A stretch of DNA of 64,000 nt from Dactylosporangium sp. AC04546 (GCF_022095675.1 NZ_JAHYSG010000037.1:35142-99141); one strand, 5' to 3'; positions 1 to 10,175 are shown, counted from the stretch's first letter. Made by a program: numbers and translations. Notes: a model not told the origin generated them from the sequence alone.

Positions 1-3000
1 TTCCGGAAGGCCGGTGATATCCCATGTCGACCAGTCGCGGTTAGTCTTGCAAGGATTGTTGGGTTGCTTACTGAAGGGAGTGGCCACAGACAGATGGGGG
101 CCTTGCAGAATCACCTCATGAAGAGATTCCGGCGTAGTGCTGGACCATCGAATCAGGCCGTCCTTCTTGCCGTTCGCCTCATCGTATCCCCGGCTGATGC
201 GGGGCGCATACGCCCCGAGGCGGTGCTCGGCCCTCGACAGAGCCGCAATGGCCCCTTGCTCCTCAACGGTCACCGGATAGAGCAATGGAGTCTGACTGAT
301 AGGCGTCTGCGAGTCACCGCCCGACAGACGCTGCCATTGCGCAAGCAGCTTCTCATCCACCTTGATGAGTCTGGACCGGTGAGGGCGCAGCTCCCACTTG
401 CCCTCATGCTTGATTCCTGGCACATCGCCACTACCGTCGTGCTGGAGGGAGTCCACCAATGTTCGCGGCGCGAAGAGCCAGCTCGTATGGGTAAATTCAA
501 TGGACTGGCGGGCACCGTATATATGAATACCAAACTCGGTATTTGCGTGCACCTCCGGAAATACGCCGGCACGGTTGGAGAAATGTGCGTGGAACAGCAG
601 GTTCTTGTACACCGCCGCCCGCAGTCGCCCCTCCTTCACACCGCCGAAATGCGTATCTGGATGAACCATGCCCGCGGCCCCGGAAGCGCCAAGGTTTCCC
701 CATACGCGGCATATGAAGGCCCTGTAAAGATCAGCCTGCGTGCCCGCCAGCAGCGGGTACGTCGCCGCCGAACCCAGTATCGCCACCGTACCGGCATTAG
801 CGGCCAGCGAACTCAAGAAGTAGAGCGCCGCCGGAGTCGAGGTCAATACCAGACACTTCCGCCTCTGCCATTCCGTGACGCTGGGCTTGTCTGCCAGCAT
901 GAACCACGGTTCTAGCTCTGCGAGGATCACATCCTCCTGCCAACGCGGCCGAACCCACGGAGGATTACCCATCTGGAGGTCGAAGCCGCCCTTGGCGAAA
1001 GTCTGGGCGAACGTCAGTTCCCAATGGAAGAAGCCGTGCTGCTCGGCAATGGCCTCAGCGGTTTGCAGCCACGAGAAACGGTCGGCGAGGCGGTATGACT
1101 CGTCCATGCCCATCAGGCCGACCAAGTCGCCTTCGTAGTCACCGAGCTCGCTGAGCGACTCGAAGTCGCTGACCAGCGAGTCGGGAGGAATGTCGGAGCG
1201 GCCGATGAGTGCTTCGGCGAAGGTGAGCCAGTCGTCCAGATCAGCCAACGGCACCTGCATGCGAAGCTGTTCGGCTAGCGTCATCTTGCGGATGCCGGTC
1301 GGCTTGGTCGGCAGCTCGAGTTGCTGCGGCGCTGTCTGGCCAAAGAGGTCCTGCACCGCAAAACTCTCTGGCTCGTCGTACACCGGCAGGTCTTTGACGT
1401 GGGTGACCTCGACAGGCTCAGCGGGGTATACGGTGTCCGACCCATCGAGCAAGCCAACCTTGTCCAGCGGCCAGTACCACAGCGAGCACCAGACGTCCAT
1501 CAGCGTTTTGAGTCGCCAGTACGGTGTGCCCGGTCTGGTCAGGTCTGCGACGATCTTCTCGCGTGGCACCGCCTCGGTGACCTTCGGCAAGTTCTGCGCT
1601 TCCCAGATCTTGATGTCGCGGCGGATCTCGCGCTCGGAGATCTCAAGTCGCCGCTGGACGAGGTGCCACAGGTACTCGACGCGGCGGGCCAGCGCCTGTA
1701 ACCGGGCGACCTGCGAAGCCCTGCCACGCGCGGTCGGCACGCGCTTCATCACCGCGCGCCACTTCTTGAACTTCTCAGTCTCGGTTGGCGCCAGCTCGCG
1801 AGCCTCCTTCTCCCCCGCGACCACGCCCCAGCCGTCGGCCGGAAGCAGGAAGTGATGGATCGTGCCCTCGTCGATCGGGCCCTCGCGGAATGGCTGATCC
1901 TTCGGCGCGGTGGTGAGCCAGGACTTGTCGGCGAGCTGCTTCGGTGTGTACGTCTGCCGTCGCCCGCCAATCAGGGAGTTGCCGCGTTGCAGGTGCAGGC
2001 CGAACCAGGGCGCCTGAAGTCCCGCGTGCATGACGTTGAGCCAGAGCGACACTTCGGCCAGTTCGACCGCGGTGCGGTTAAGGTCGACGCCATAGCAGTT
2101 GTGCAAGGCGATGTACGCCTTCACGCGCTGGAGTTCGAGGTGGTACTGCTCGGGATCGAGTCGCTTGTCGAGTTCCTTCTGACGGCGGCGCAGGTATTCG
2201 GCAGCGACCTGATTAATCGCCTCGTTGAGGAACGCGCCCGAGCCCAGCGCAGGCTCGCAGATCGTCCAGTTGAGCAGCTCGCGAGCCAGAGTAACCGTGC
2301 CGTTCTGGTCGAGGCGGTACTTCAAGGCGAGCTGGACGGTGACTTCGGTCAGCGACTGCGGGGTGTAGTAGGAGGCGCTGGTTTGCCGGTCGCGGCCGGC
2401 GAGCCGATAGACGAACGAGCCCGGCTCGTAGGTGACCCGGCTGCGAACGCCTGTGTAAGGGTTCTCCTTGTAGACGAAAACCGCGTCGTCATATTCGTCC
2501 ACTTTGGACGCCGGGATCATCCACGAACCGTCCTTTGGGTCGCCGTTCTTGGCGACCTCGTAGAGCTGTTCGGTGGCGACGAAGCCGGTGTAGGACATCA
2601 GGCCCTCGTAGACCGCACCGAGCTGATTGATGCCCAGCTGGGCGTACGAGATAAAGCCACCCCGGCCCTTCTTGTTGCCCTTACGGAGCATGAGCCGGCG
2701 CAGTACCTGATACAGCGTGGCGTTACGCAGCCGCGTGTCAAGCTTCGGGCCGGCGGGGTCGTCCGGGTCGCTGCCCGGCTGGGGGACCAGCCGGCCGATC
2801 AGCTTCGTGTACTCGGGCAGGAATAGGTTAGACCTCATCGGCTCGAAGCGCAGTCCGATATCCTCGCTGGCCCTTTCGTCGACGGCTTCGCTACCACGTT
2901 CCCGATGACCCTTGTTGACCATCCGGAAGAGCAGGTCGAGCGACTCGTACAGGTGGAAGCCGCCCTCTGCCGAGGGAGCCATCCGGCGCGAGATTAGCTC

Positions 3001-4002
3001 GCCGAGGCGGCCGAGGCTGTAGCCATCGACGTACTCGGGGTCGTTCACCGGCAGCACGCCGAGCTCGGGTCGCGCCTCTGCGTAGAGAAGGAAGAGGATG
3101 CGGTACAAGTACCGCAGTGCCTCGCGGCCGAGATCCTTGGCGAGCTCGTCGAGGTCCATGACCTGCTGCGGTTGGTAGCCGGCCTGCCGGATCCGGTCGA
3201 GCACCTCGTTGGCGATGAGTTCGACCGAGACGCGTAGTCCTTCACGCAATTCGCTATCTACGCCGGATGCATGCTGCCGGGAGCCGGCGACAAGGTCGGC
3301 GAGCGGTTCGGTGCCGCCCTCGGCGGTTGGTCGCAATGAGTCGGCGCCGAAGAGCGCCGCGATGACGTCGAGTTCCTTGTCGTCGTTGCGGCCGTACGCG
3401 ATGTCGAGGCTCACCGCGAGGTAGCGTCCCTCGCCCCAGACGCTTCGGTCGGCGAGGGTGAGGACGCCGCCGCTGAGGATCAGTACGTAGCGGGGCGGAC
3501 TGTCGGCGGCCAAGAGCCAGGAGGCGAGTTTCGCGCCGGTTTCGATTGTCTGGCCGTCCGCGAGGGTGACCGGCTGGAGCAGGCGACCGGCATCGGTCGG
3601 GTCCTGGGCCGCGTCGGTGTCGACGGCCCAGCCGCAGTCGATGGCAACGATGCCGTGGCCGGCGGCCAGGTCCGCGTGGGCAACCTGGATCTGGTGGTCC
3701 TGTCGGCCCCGTTCGACGGTGATGGTCTGCGGCTTCGGTTCGAAGCCGAGCTGGGTCAGGATCTCGTTGTGCAGCTTGCGTAGCCGCTCGGGGTCGAAGA
3801 GCTCGAGGTCGGCCAGTTCGGTCTTGGCGTTGAAGTAGTCGCGGCGGTAATGGCGCAGCCCGGCCCGCGGCGTGGCCCGACCGGCCTTCTCCTCGTCGGC
3901 CCACCGCTTGAACAGCCCGCCCTTGAGGGTGGTCGGCAGGACTTCGGCGAGGTAGTGCGCGGAGAGGTATTCGCCGCGGTTGGTCAGCGATTCGAAGCTC
4001 AT
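1..4002 (-). CDS. DrmMI-like DNA methyltransferase (partial, 3' end off the left edge)
   Basis: The frame is open without a stop from the ATG at 4002 to the window edge, giving at least 1334 codons. It carries a SAM-binding motif I (LGSGAFL, about residue 585) and a catalytic motif IV NPPW (about residue 1013), the layout of very large Eco57I/PglX-type N6-adenine methyltransferases. Size, the wide gap between the motifs and position directly after a SNF2 helicase match the DISARM methylase DrmMI, which modifies host DNA to mark self. The start overlaps the helicase stop by four bases (ATGA), so the two are translationally coupled. A type I/BREX-like methylase is the main alternative. DrmA, DrmB and DrmC would be expected further left, outside the window. 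Confidence 0.8.
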   Translation of the reverse strand, partial: MSFESLTNRGEYLSAHYLAEVLPTTLKGGLFKRWADEEKAGRATPRAGLRHYRRDYFNAKTELADLELFDPERLRKLHNEILTQLGFEPKPQTITVERGRQDHQIQVAHADLAAGHGIVAIDCGWAVDTDAAQDPTDAGRLLQPVTLADGQTIETGAKLASWLLAADSPPRYVLILSGGVLTLADRSVWGEGRYLAVSLDIAYGRNDDKELDVIAALFGADSLRPTAEGGTEPLADLVAGSRQHASGVDSELREGLRVSVELIANEVLDRIRQAGYQPQQVMDLDELAKDLGREALRYLYRILFLLYAEARPELGVLPVNDPEYVDGYSLGRLGELISRRMAPSAEGGFHLYESLDLLFRMVNKGHRERGSEAVDERASEDIGLRFEPMRSNLFLPEYTKLIGRLVPQPGSDPDDPAGPKLDTRLRNATLYQVLRRLMLRKGNKKGRGGFISYAQLGINQLGAVYEGLMSYTGFVATEQLYEVAKNGDPKDGSWMIPASKVDEYDDAVFVYKENPYTGVRSRVTYEPGSFVYRLAGRDRQTSASYYTPQSLTEVTVQLALKYRLDQNGTVTLARELLNWTICEPALGSGAFLNEAINQVAAEYLRRRQKELDKRLDPEQYHLELQRVKAYIALHNCYGVDLNRTAVELAEVSLWLNVMHAGLQAPWFGLHLQRGNSLIGGRRQTYTPKQLADKSWLTTAPKDQPFREGPIDEGTIHHFLLPADGWGVVAGEKEARELAPTETEKFKKWRAVMKRVPTARGRASQVARLQALARRVEYLWHLVQRRLEISEREIRRDIKIWEAQNLPKVTEAVPREKIVADLTRPGTPYWRLKTLMDVWCSLWYWPLDKVGLLDGSDTVYPAEPVEVTHVKDLPVYDEPESFAVQDLFGQTAPQQLELPTKPTGIRKMTLAEQLRMQVPLADLDDWLTFAEALIGRSDIPPDSLVSDFESLSELGDYEGDLVGLMGMDESYRLADRFSWLQTAEAIAEQHGFFHWELTFAQTFAKGGFDLQMGNPPWVRPRWQEDVILAELEPWFMLADKPSVTEWQRRKCLVLTSTPAALYFLSSLAANAGTVAILGSAATYPLLAGTQADLYRAFICRVWGNLGASGAAGMVHPDTHFGGVKEGRLRAAVYKNLLFHAHFSNRAGVFPEVHANTEFGIHIYGARQSIEFTHTSWLFAPRTLVDSLQHDGSGDVPGIKHEGKWELRPHRSRLIKVDEKLLAQWQRLSGGDSQTPISQTPLLYPVTVEEQGAIAALSRAEHRLGAYAPRISRGYDEANGKKDGLIRWSSTTPESLHEVILQGPHLSVATPFSKQPNNPCKTNRDWSTWDITGLPE

Positions 4003-6797
4003 GCGGCTGTCTCCGGAGTATTGACGAGGACGGCGAGCACCCGCAGCAGCGGATCACCGGCGGTCTCCAGCCGGTCGAGCAGGTCGTTCTGCTCCTTGAC
4101 GGTGCCGTGGACCTGCTTGCGGCGTTTCTGTTGCAGCGGGGCCGGCAGCTCGTCCAGCAGGCTCTGCTGCTCGAAGCGGGTCAGCCGGTCCCGGTATCGG
4201 CGCAGCGGCTCGGCGTTGGCGGCGGCCCATTCGTCGCGCTTGTCCGCAAGGTGCCGCCGGGCGGCGGCGACGGCCTGCGGTACGAGGGCCTGCACCTCAT
4301 CGAGCGGGACGGCGATGGCGCGGTTGACCATCTTCGGGCCGACGCCGGCCGCGGCCAGCGCCTCGTCCATCGGCTTGATCACCGGCGCGCCGGGAAGGCC
4401 GGAGACGGCCATCCACTCGACCACGGTGGGCTGGCCGAGACGGTTGGCGTAGACGCCCTGCACGAGGAAGACCGGGCCGTCGACGTCTGCGGTGAGGACC
4501 GGTGCCTGCTGGCGGCCGAGGCGGATCAGTACCTTGTCGACCAGCCAGTCGATCATTGGGTGGACGTCGCTGAGGAACGCAATATCGGGCCACGTCGTCG
4601 TGGTGGCCTTGCGGGCCTCGTCGAGCTTGCGCTGCCCCAGCTTGCGGTCGAAGGTGACCTTGAGGCGAAGCTTGTCGCCCTCCTCGTGCGCCTTGAGGTA
4701 GGACTTCGGCAGGTCCGACAGCCGGTGCATGAGGTCGTCGGGTGCGAGGAACGTCAGCAGCTCGTCCTCGCGGCGCAGGTCGATGGCGTCCTCGGGTTTG
4801 TCGTCGTAGAGCTCGCGGAGCGCGATGTCGACGAATTCGCTCGTCGAGTCGAAGAGCTTGGACACCCGCGCCCGTGGTACCTCGGTTCCCGCCTCAAACT
4901 GCCCCACCCCCGCCATGAGATCTCCCAGGACGTCCACCTCGAAGCCGGCGTCGTAGGACTCGTCCACCGTCTTTCCCTCGAGGAGGTCTCTGACCAGCCG
5001 GTCCTCTTCCACCTTGGCGTCGTACATGCCGGTCATTGCCTCGACGCTGCCGAGGCTGCGGTGGGCGATCTCCTCCCGATCGAGCAGCTTCTCGGCGACC
5101 GTGCGGTCGTCCTTGGCGTCGATCACCTCGGAGGTGAGGATCAGAGCGCGGAACTGCGGCTGGTGGCGTTGGCCGTAGCGGTCGATGCGGCCGTTGCGTT
5201 GCTCGATGCGGATCAGGCTCCACGGGATGTCGTAGTGGATCAGGTGGTGGCACTGCTGGTGCAGGTTGACGCCCTCGGATGCGACGTCGCCGGTGAAGAG
5301 CAGTCGCACCTCGCTGCTCTCCAGCTCGAACTCCTGCAGTACCTTCTGCTCGTCGGCGTCGGTCAGCCCGCCGTGCAGGACGCGCACCGCGCCGGGCTTG
5401 AGGCCGAGCTTGGCCGGCACGACTTCGGCGAGCCATTTCAGAGTTGGTACCCGCTCTGAGAAGACCACGACCCGGGTGGTGCTGCCTGGCTTGATGCCGA
5501 TGGTCTCCAGCTCGGTGAGGAGCCGGTTGAGCTTGCTGGAGTCCCGGTCGGTCATAGCAGCTGTCAGCTCGGCGAGCTGGTCCAACGCGACGGCTTCGGT
5601 GCCGGTCGCGTTCTTGCGCCGGTTGGCGACGGTGGCGGCGAGCGCCTTGTGGGAGGAGAGGAAGGACTTCAGCAGCGTGTACGGGAACAGCCGGTCCAGG
5701 CCGCGCAGCGGCTGGTCGCTCCACGTGCCGGCCAGCCACACCTCGGCCAGTTCGGCGAAGATCTTCTCTTCGGCGTTGGTGGCGGGGCAGTGCAGCGGGA
5801 CCGATGGGCCGCGGTCGGCCCAGCGGTCCCCGATCGCATCGCGTACCTCTGGGCTGATCTTCGTCCGGCGCAGGTACAGGTGCTCAATGTCCTTCGCCTG
5901 GTAGTCCTTCTTGTTGGCGATGGCCGCCGGGTCGAGCAGCGAGATGAGCTCGGCGAACGACTCCTTGTCACCGTTGTGCGGGGTGGCGCTGGCCAGCAGC
6001 AGCGCGTCGGTCCTGGGGGCCAGCCGCCGGGCCAGCTCGTTACGCAGGTTGCCCTTGTTGATGAGGTTGTGGGACTCGTCGATGACCACGGCGTCCCAGG
6101 TGATCGCATCGAGGTGGTGGCCGAACTGGCCGGCGTCCTTGAGCGTGTCGACCGAGATGATCGCTCGCTTGAAGTAGGTGAACGGGTTGCGGCCAGCCGG
6201 GATCTCCTGCTGGATGCGCTGAATGCCGGTCGAGTCGAGACGCACCAGTGGGATCGCGAAGCGGGTCCACAGCTCGCGCTGGAACTGCTCCAGCACCTGC
6301 TGCGGCGAGACGACCAGAATCCGGTCGCCGCGTCCGCGTCGGATCAGCTCGGCCAGGATGAGCCCGATCTCCAGCGTCTTGCCCAGGCCCACCACGTCGG
6401 CGAGCAGGATCCGCGGGCGCAGCCCGGAAAGGGCGAGTTCCGCTGGTCGCTGTTGGTACGGCAGTGGGTCAAGCAGGAACCGGTCGGCCAGCGCCAGCCC
6501 GCGCTCCGAACGTGGGAGCGGCGTACGACGGAGAACCGCCTCCAGGAAGAGCCGGCCGCGCCGGAACCGTGACGAGGTGTCCTGGACGAGGATCGTGTCC
6601 TCCGGTCGCATCGCGCGTACCTTCTCCAGGCCCGTGAAGAACGTCGCCTCCATGTCCTGCACGAACTCCGACACACCTACGGCCTTGACCATGGTTCCGT
6701 CGTGCGGGGTGGGCTTCGCGGTGCGGACGAGCCACTCCTCGTCGCGGACGAGGATTCGGGCACCGGGCGCGAACGACGCGGACTCCGGGTTGGTCAT
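3999..6797 (-). CDS. SNF2-family helicase, DrmD-like
   Basis: A 932-residue SF2 helicase of the SNF2/RapA type. Motif I DVVGLGKT lies near residues 132-139, a DESH Walker B near 238, motif III SATP after it, and a helicase-C half with DVASEGVNLHQ and GRIDRYGQ near 537. The long C-terminal region has no motif I recognise. It would be an ATP-driven DNA translocase. Adjacency to a huge methylase is the class 1 DISARM arrangement (drmD-drmMI-drmA-drmB-drmC), so this is probably DrmD. The start at 6797 was chosen because upstream ATGs in this frame fall inside the kinase gene; it lies 13 bp after the kinase stop, so all three genes are likely one transcript. Confidence 0.85.
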   Translation of the reverse strand: MTNPESASFAPGARILVRDEEWLVRTAKPTPHDGTMVKAVGVSEFVQDMEATFFTGLEKVRAMRPEDTILVQDTSSRFRRGRLFLEAVLRRTPLPRSERGLALADRFLLDPLPYQQRPAELALSGLRPRILLADVVGLGKTLEIGLILAELIRRGRGDRILVVSPQQVLEQFQRELWTRFAIPLVRLDSTGIQRIQQEIPAGRNPFTYFKRAIISVDTLKDAGQFGHHLDAITWDAVVIDESHNLINKGNLRNELARRLAPRTDALLLASATPHNGDKESFAELISLLDPAAIANKKDYQAKDIEHLYLRRTKISPEVRDAIGDRWADRGPSVPLHCPATNAEEKIFAELAEVWLAGTWSDQPLRGLDRLFPYTLLKSFLSSHKALAATVANRRKNATGTEAVALDQLAELTAAMTDRDSSKLNRLLTELETIGIKPGSTTRVVVFSERVPTLKWLAEVVPAKLGLKPGAVRVLHGGLTDADEQKVLQEFELESSEVRLLFTGDVASEGVNLHQQCHHLIHYDIPWSLIRIEQRNGRIDRYGQRHQPQFRALILTSEVIDAKDDRTVAEKLLDREEIAHRSLGSVEAMTGMYDAKVEEDRLVRDLLEGKTVDESYDAGFEVDVLGDLMAGVGQFEAGTEVPRARVSKLFDSTSEFVDIALRELYDDKPEDAIDLRREDELLTFLAPDDLMHRLSDLPKSYLKAHEEGDKLRLKVTFDRKLGQRKLDEARKATTTTWPDIAFLSDVHPMIDWLVDKVLIRLGRQQAPVLTADVDGPVFLVQGVYANRLGQPTVVEWMAVSGLPGAPVIKPMDEALAAAGVGPKMVNRAIAVPLDEVQALVPQAVAAARRHLADKRDEWAAANAEPLRRYRDRLTRFEQQSLLDELPAPLQQKRRKQVHGTVKEQNDLLDRLETAGDPLLRVLAVLVNTPETAA

Positions 6798-6810
6798 CGA
6801 ACGAACCTTC

Positions 6811-7884
6811 CTACAACGTCGGCCGACGGGCGTACTGGCGGCGAACCTTCTCGACAAGCCACATGACGTCAGGTCGAGGCTTGACCTGAGGCACAGGATC
6901 AACCGGAGTCGGCTCGGGTTCCGGCAGGTCGGCCGGCAGGACGACGGTTGTGACGGCGGTGTCCGTCTCCGGGTCCTGCTTGGGGTCGGTGAGGTGCGGC
7001 GGGACGAAGAGTTCCGCGCTGCGGTCAAAGGTCGACTCGCGGATCCGCCGGCGCAGATCGTCCGCCGACACTCCACCTGCGGTAGCGACTTCCAGCAGGC
7101 GTTTCTGCGCTGCTTTGAGCGTGGGACGAGCGGTCGGGTCGAAGGCGAGCATCGCCCCGATCAGTGGTTTCAGCTCGGCTGGCACTCCCGCCAGATCGGG
7201 CAGGTCGGCTGGGTCGGTGATCCGGAGCAGGAGTCCCCACGAGTTGGTCGACGGATAAAGGCCATGGCCGGTGAGCGCGAAGACCAGCGTGGCCGCCACG
7301 CCGTAAACGTCGGCGGCCAGCGTCAGGTCCCGCTCGCCCTTCACCTGCTCGGGAGACATGTAGGCAGGGGTTCCCACAATCTCGCCCGGCGCGGTCAAGT
7401 AGCTTTCCCGGTCCCGGAGCACCGCCAGCCCAAAGTCGATCACCTTCGGACCGTCTGGTCCGAGGATGATGTTCTGCGGCTTGAGGTCGCGGTGGAGCAG
7501 CCCAGCCTGGTGGACCTTGGCCAGACCGTCAGCGAGCATGGCTCCGATCATCGCGGCGATCGGCAGCGGTAGCGGACCGCGGTCGTCGACGTACTGCCGC
7601 AAGGTCAGGCCAGGGATGTACTCGACCGCCAACCATGCCGGGTCCGCGGAGAGGTCGGCGTTTTCCAGCCGGGCCACTCGGGAGCCGTACACCAGTTTGA
7701 GGCTTTCCAGCTCCGAGGCGAAGCGGTCGCGGATCGTCGGGTCGGTGACCAGGTGGTGCTTGATGAGTTTGACGGCGACCCGGTCGGCGGTCGGCGAAAC
7801 GGCGAAGTACACATCGCCCATGCCACCCGACCCGAGGCGCTGTACCAACTGGTAGTCGCCGACCGTTGTCAGCTCCGGCGTCAT
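6811..7884 (-). CDS. PknB-type serine/threonine protein kinase
   Basis: A 357-residue protein with a complete Hanks-type kinase domain: glycine loop GSGGMGDVY (18-26), catalytic Lys39, HRDLKPQN (131-138, Asp133), DFG (150-152) and SPEQ (177-180). No membrane segment follows; the last 90 residues are a proline-rich, low-complexity tail, so the protein should be cytoplasmic. The ATG is preceded by a strong AAGGGGG ribosome site. It is the first gene of the operon with the DrmD-like helicase and DrmMI-like methylase. Kinases take part in phage defence in Pgl/BREX2 (PglW) and in Stk2, but a kinase is not a standard DISARM subunit, so a sensing or regulatory role is inferred from position. Confidence 0.88.
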   Translation of the reverse strand: MTPELTTVGDYQLVQRLGSGGMGDVYFAVSPTADRVAVKLIKHHLVTDPTIRDRFASELESLKLVYGSRVARLENADLSADPAWLAVEYIPGLTLRQYVDDRGPLPLPIAAMIGAMLADGLAKVHQAGLLHRDLKPQNIILGPDGPKVIDFGLAVLRDRESYLTAPGEIVGTPAYMSPEQVKGERDLTLAADVYGVAATLVFALTGHGLYPSTNSWGLLLRITDPADLPDLAGVPAELKPLIGAMLAFDPTARPTLKAAQKRLLEVATAGGVSADDLRRRIRESTFDRSAELFVPPHLTDPKQDPETDTAVTTVVLPADLPEPEPTPVDPVPQVKPRPDVMWLVEKVRRQYARRPTL

Positions 7885-8246
7885 CTGGCCCCCTTATATG
7901 GCTCCACACCGCGCCGGGGCCCGATAAACGACCAGCGCACAGTCGCGCATGTCCCGCAGAAGCCAAGGATGGCCGACGGACCACACAGCAGGGCGCGAGG
8001 CTCGGTCGTCGCCTGCCCGTGTCGGCGCGCAGTGTTCCCCCCGTTGCAGGTAGGCAGTATCGCAGCGACCTTGCGTGCACGCATTCCCCCGATCGGCGGC
8101 CATTGCCAGCCACCGGCCGATGGCATACCGGCTCGCTGCACATCGAGCGACTCGCGGCGGTCGCTCTGATCACCGCCGCCGGGTTTCGCGCTGTGCTGGT
8201 TGGCAAAAGGGAGATCGCCGAGGTGCGACAAGGCTCGCATCGCAGG
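7885..8246. other. Intergenic region upstream of the kinase operon
   Basis: This 362-bp gap lies between the methylase stop and the kinase start, both on the minus strand. It must hold the promoter of the kinase-helicase-methylase operon. Open frames across it have no family resemblance and look like chance frames. I see no convincing -35/-10 pair or strong hairpin. Confidence 0.5.
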
Positions 8247-10175
8247 TCACCGCACCGTGGGATCGTCAGGCTGGATTACACCGCCGGCCAGGCCATCGGC
8301 GGTGAGCTGGACGAGCTCGGCGCCGAGGGCCGCCGCTTCCCGTAGCGCGCTTTCGAAGGCGACCAGGCGGCGGAACGCCGCGCCGTGGGCACGCTGCTCC
8401 GCCAGTGGCAGCCGGCGTATCTGGGCCCGCCGGATGTCGAACCGCAACGCGCCCGCCAGGCTGCTCGCCTGTTTCTCATTGCCGGAGGTGCGCAGCTGTC
8501 CGGCGAGAAACCACGGGTCGAGCGCGGCCGGATTCGGGCGCAAGAGATAAAGGTTGCGGCCGAGCAACGGGCCGTCGCCGTTGACGACCCGGGCGGTGAG
8601 CTGTCGCGCGATCATCGGTACCACCACGTCACCTGGGGCCAAGCGGATCTCCTGCCCGAGCCGGCTGGCGTCGCGCCCGGAGGCGGCGTGGCCCTGCAAG
8701 ACGTCCTGCACGCTCAGCACCGCAGGCCCGTCACCCACGCCGGACGCGTCATCGTCAGCACCGGCGGCACGGATCGGGCCGATCAACTGCAGTGCACCGG
8801 TGCGGGCAAGTTCGGCGACCGAGACGGTTGGCGTGGCGGTGCCACCCTCCGACGTGGTGGCCATCCGCGGCATCAGGCTGGGCAACTCGGTGACGACGGC
8901 AGCGAGCCGCTCCCGCGTGCGGACCAGCCGTTCGCCGGTCTGCTCCCCGCCGGCGGGTTGTCGCCGGGCCGGGGTGAGGTCAACTTCCTCGTCAAGGAGG
9001 TCGATCACCGGTACTGCCCGGGCGAAGCCGGGCTCGTCGACGACCGCGTCGGGTGTGGTGGTCAGGTTGCAGGTCAACGCCACCACCCGGGCGTAGCTAT
9101 CCTGCTGGTTACCGGCGGTGGCATCGATCAACAGCGTTCGTGCAGGCGCTGGGGTGTCTGGCACGGGTCGCTGCAGCAGCCACAGGTGCAGGGGAACGGC
9201 GTGCGGCGCGGCGGCTCCGCCTGGTAAGGCAACCACGGCGCGCAACGCGCCGCGACGCAGCAGCTCGGCTCGGATGCGGCGGCCGGCTCTGCGGCTCGCG
9301 GCTGAGGGGGGCATCAGCAGCACGGCGCGACCGCCCGGGCGCAGATGCGCCAGCGCGTGCTGCACCCAGGCCAGTTCGGGCTCCGTCCGCGGTGGCGCTC
9401 CATATGCCCAGCGAGGGTCGTAGCCGAGTTCCTCCTGGCCCCAGTTGGTGACCCCGAACGGCGGGTGGCAGACGACGGCGTCGAAGCTGCGCTCAGCGAA
9501 CGCGTCGGCACGTAACGAGTCGCCGGTCATGACCTCACCGGGCATGCCGCACAGGTTCAACCACAGCGTGGCGAGCCGGGCAAGGGGTTCGTCGAGCTCC
9601 TGCCCGTACGCCGAAGTACATCCGGCGCGGGCGGCGGCCCGCAGGGTGCCACCCGAGCCGGCGGCCGGATCGAGCACCGCACCGCCGGCGACTTCGGCGA
9701 GCGCGACCATCAGATCGGCGAGGTCGTCCGGCGTGGCTCGTGGACGTCCGGGCGACGGCTCGGAAAACCGTCGCCACAGCTCGTCGAAAGCCGTTCGGGC
9801 TCCCGACTCGTCGGCCAGTTTGTCGATTTCCGGCAGCAGGTGCCTGACGTTCGGGTCGATCCGTCGGGCGGTAGGCCACTCGTTGCGTTGATGGGCGACC
9901 AGGATCGCGGCGACCGATGCCAGGGTGGCCGCGGGGTTGTCGCCGGCAGCGACGATATGCCGCCACAGCTTGTCCACAGCGGACAGCTCGGGCACCTTGC
10001 CCTGCCGATGAAGCCACCGCTCGATCTCGGCCATGTCGAACTCCGGACTCGCCGGCGTGCCGCCGACCGGAGCGGGGAAGTCCGTGTGCCGCTTGCGCCA
10101 GTTGCTCACCGCAGCGCGGCCGACCCCGGCTAGCCGGGCGATCTCCGCCGCCGTGATGGTCGGTTCCTCCTGCAC
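8247..10175 (-). CDS. HTH-fused N-6 adenine DNA methylase, type I M-subunit-like
   Basis: A 642-residue protein with an N-terminal helix-turn-helix (about 9-30, ITAAEIARLAGV then AVSNWRKR), a helical stretch typical of HsdM, motif I LDPAAGSGGT (about 168-177), and motif IV written CHPPFG (about 235-240). The C-terminal 200 residues resemble an HsdS-like target-recognition half. Related actinobacterial proteins normally have D or N before PP, so His at that point is unusual and may impair catalysis. The GTG start gives the conserved beginning QEEPTITAAEIARL. No restriction subunit is adjacent, so it may be an orphan methylase or DNA-binding regulator beside the DISARM-like operon. Confidence 0.85.
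   Translation of the reverse strand: MQEEPTITAAEIARLAGVGRAAVSNWRKRHTDFPAPVGGTPASPEFDMAEIERWLHRQGKVPELSAVDKLWRHIVAAGDNPAATLASVAAILVAHQRNEWPTARRIDPNVRHLLPEIDKLADESGARTAFDELWRRFSEPSPGRPRATPDDLADLMVALAEVAGGAVLDPAAGSGGTLRAAARAGCTSAYGQELDEPLARLATLWLNLCGMPGEVMTGDSLRADAFAERSFDAVVCHPPFGVTNWGQEELGYDPRWAYGAPPRTEPELAWVQHALAHLRPGGRAVLLMPPSAASRRAGRRIRAELLRRGALRAVVALPGGAAAPHAVPLHLWLLQRPVPDTPAPARTLLIDATAGNQQDSYARVVALTCNLTTTPDAVVDEPGFARAVPVIDLLDEEVDLTPARRQPAGGEQTGERLVRTRERLAAVVTELPSLMPRMATTSEGGTATPTVSVAELARTGALQLIGPIRAAGADDDASGVGDGPAVLSVQDVLQGHAASGRDASRLGQEIRLAPGDVVVPMIARQLTARVVNGDGPLLGRNLYLLRPNPAALDPWFLAGQLRTSGNEKQASSLAGALRFDIRRAQIRRLPLAEQRAHGAAFRRLVAFESALREAAALGAELVQLTADGLAGGVIQPDDPTVR

Noticed and set aside
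1852..2826. Long plus-strand frame
   Set aside because: Antisense shadow of the DrmMI-like gene, whose minus-strand frame has methylase motifs.
4107..5459. 450-codon plus-strand frame
   Set aside because: Antisense to the SNF2 helicase; composition is typical of a high-GC shadow.
7881..8240. 119-codon minus-strand frame upstream of the kinase
   Set aside because: No ribosome site or family-like pattern; lies in the presumed promoter region.
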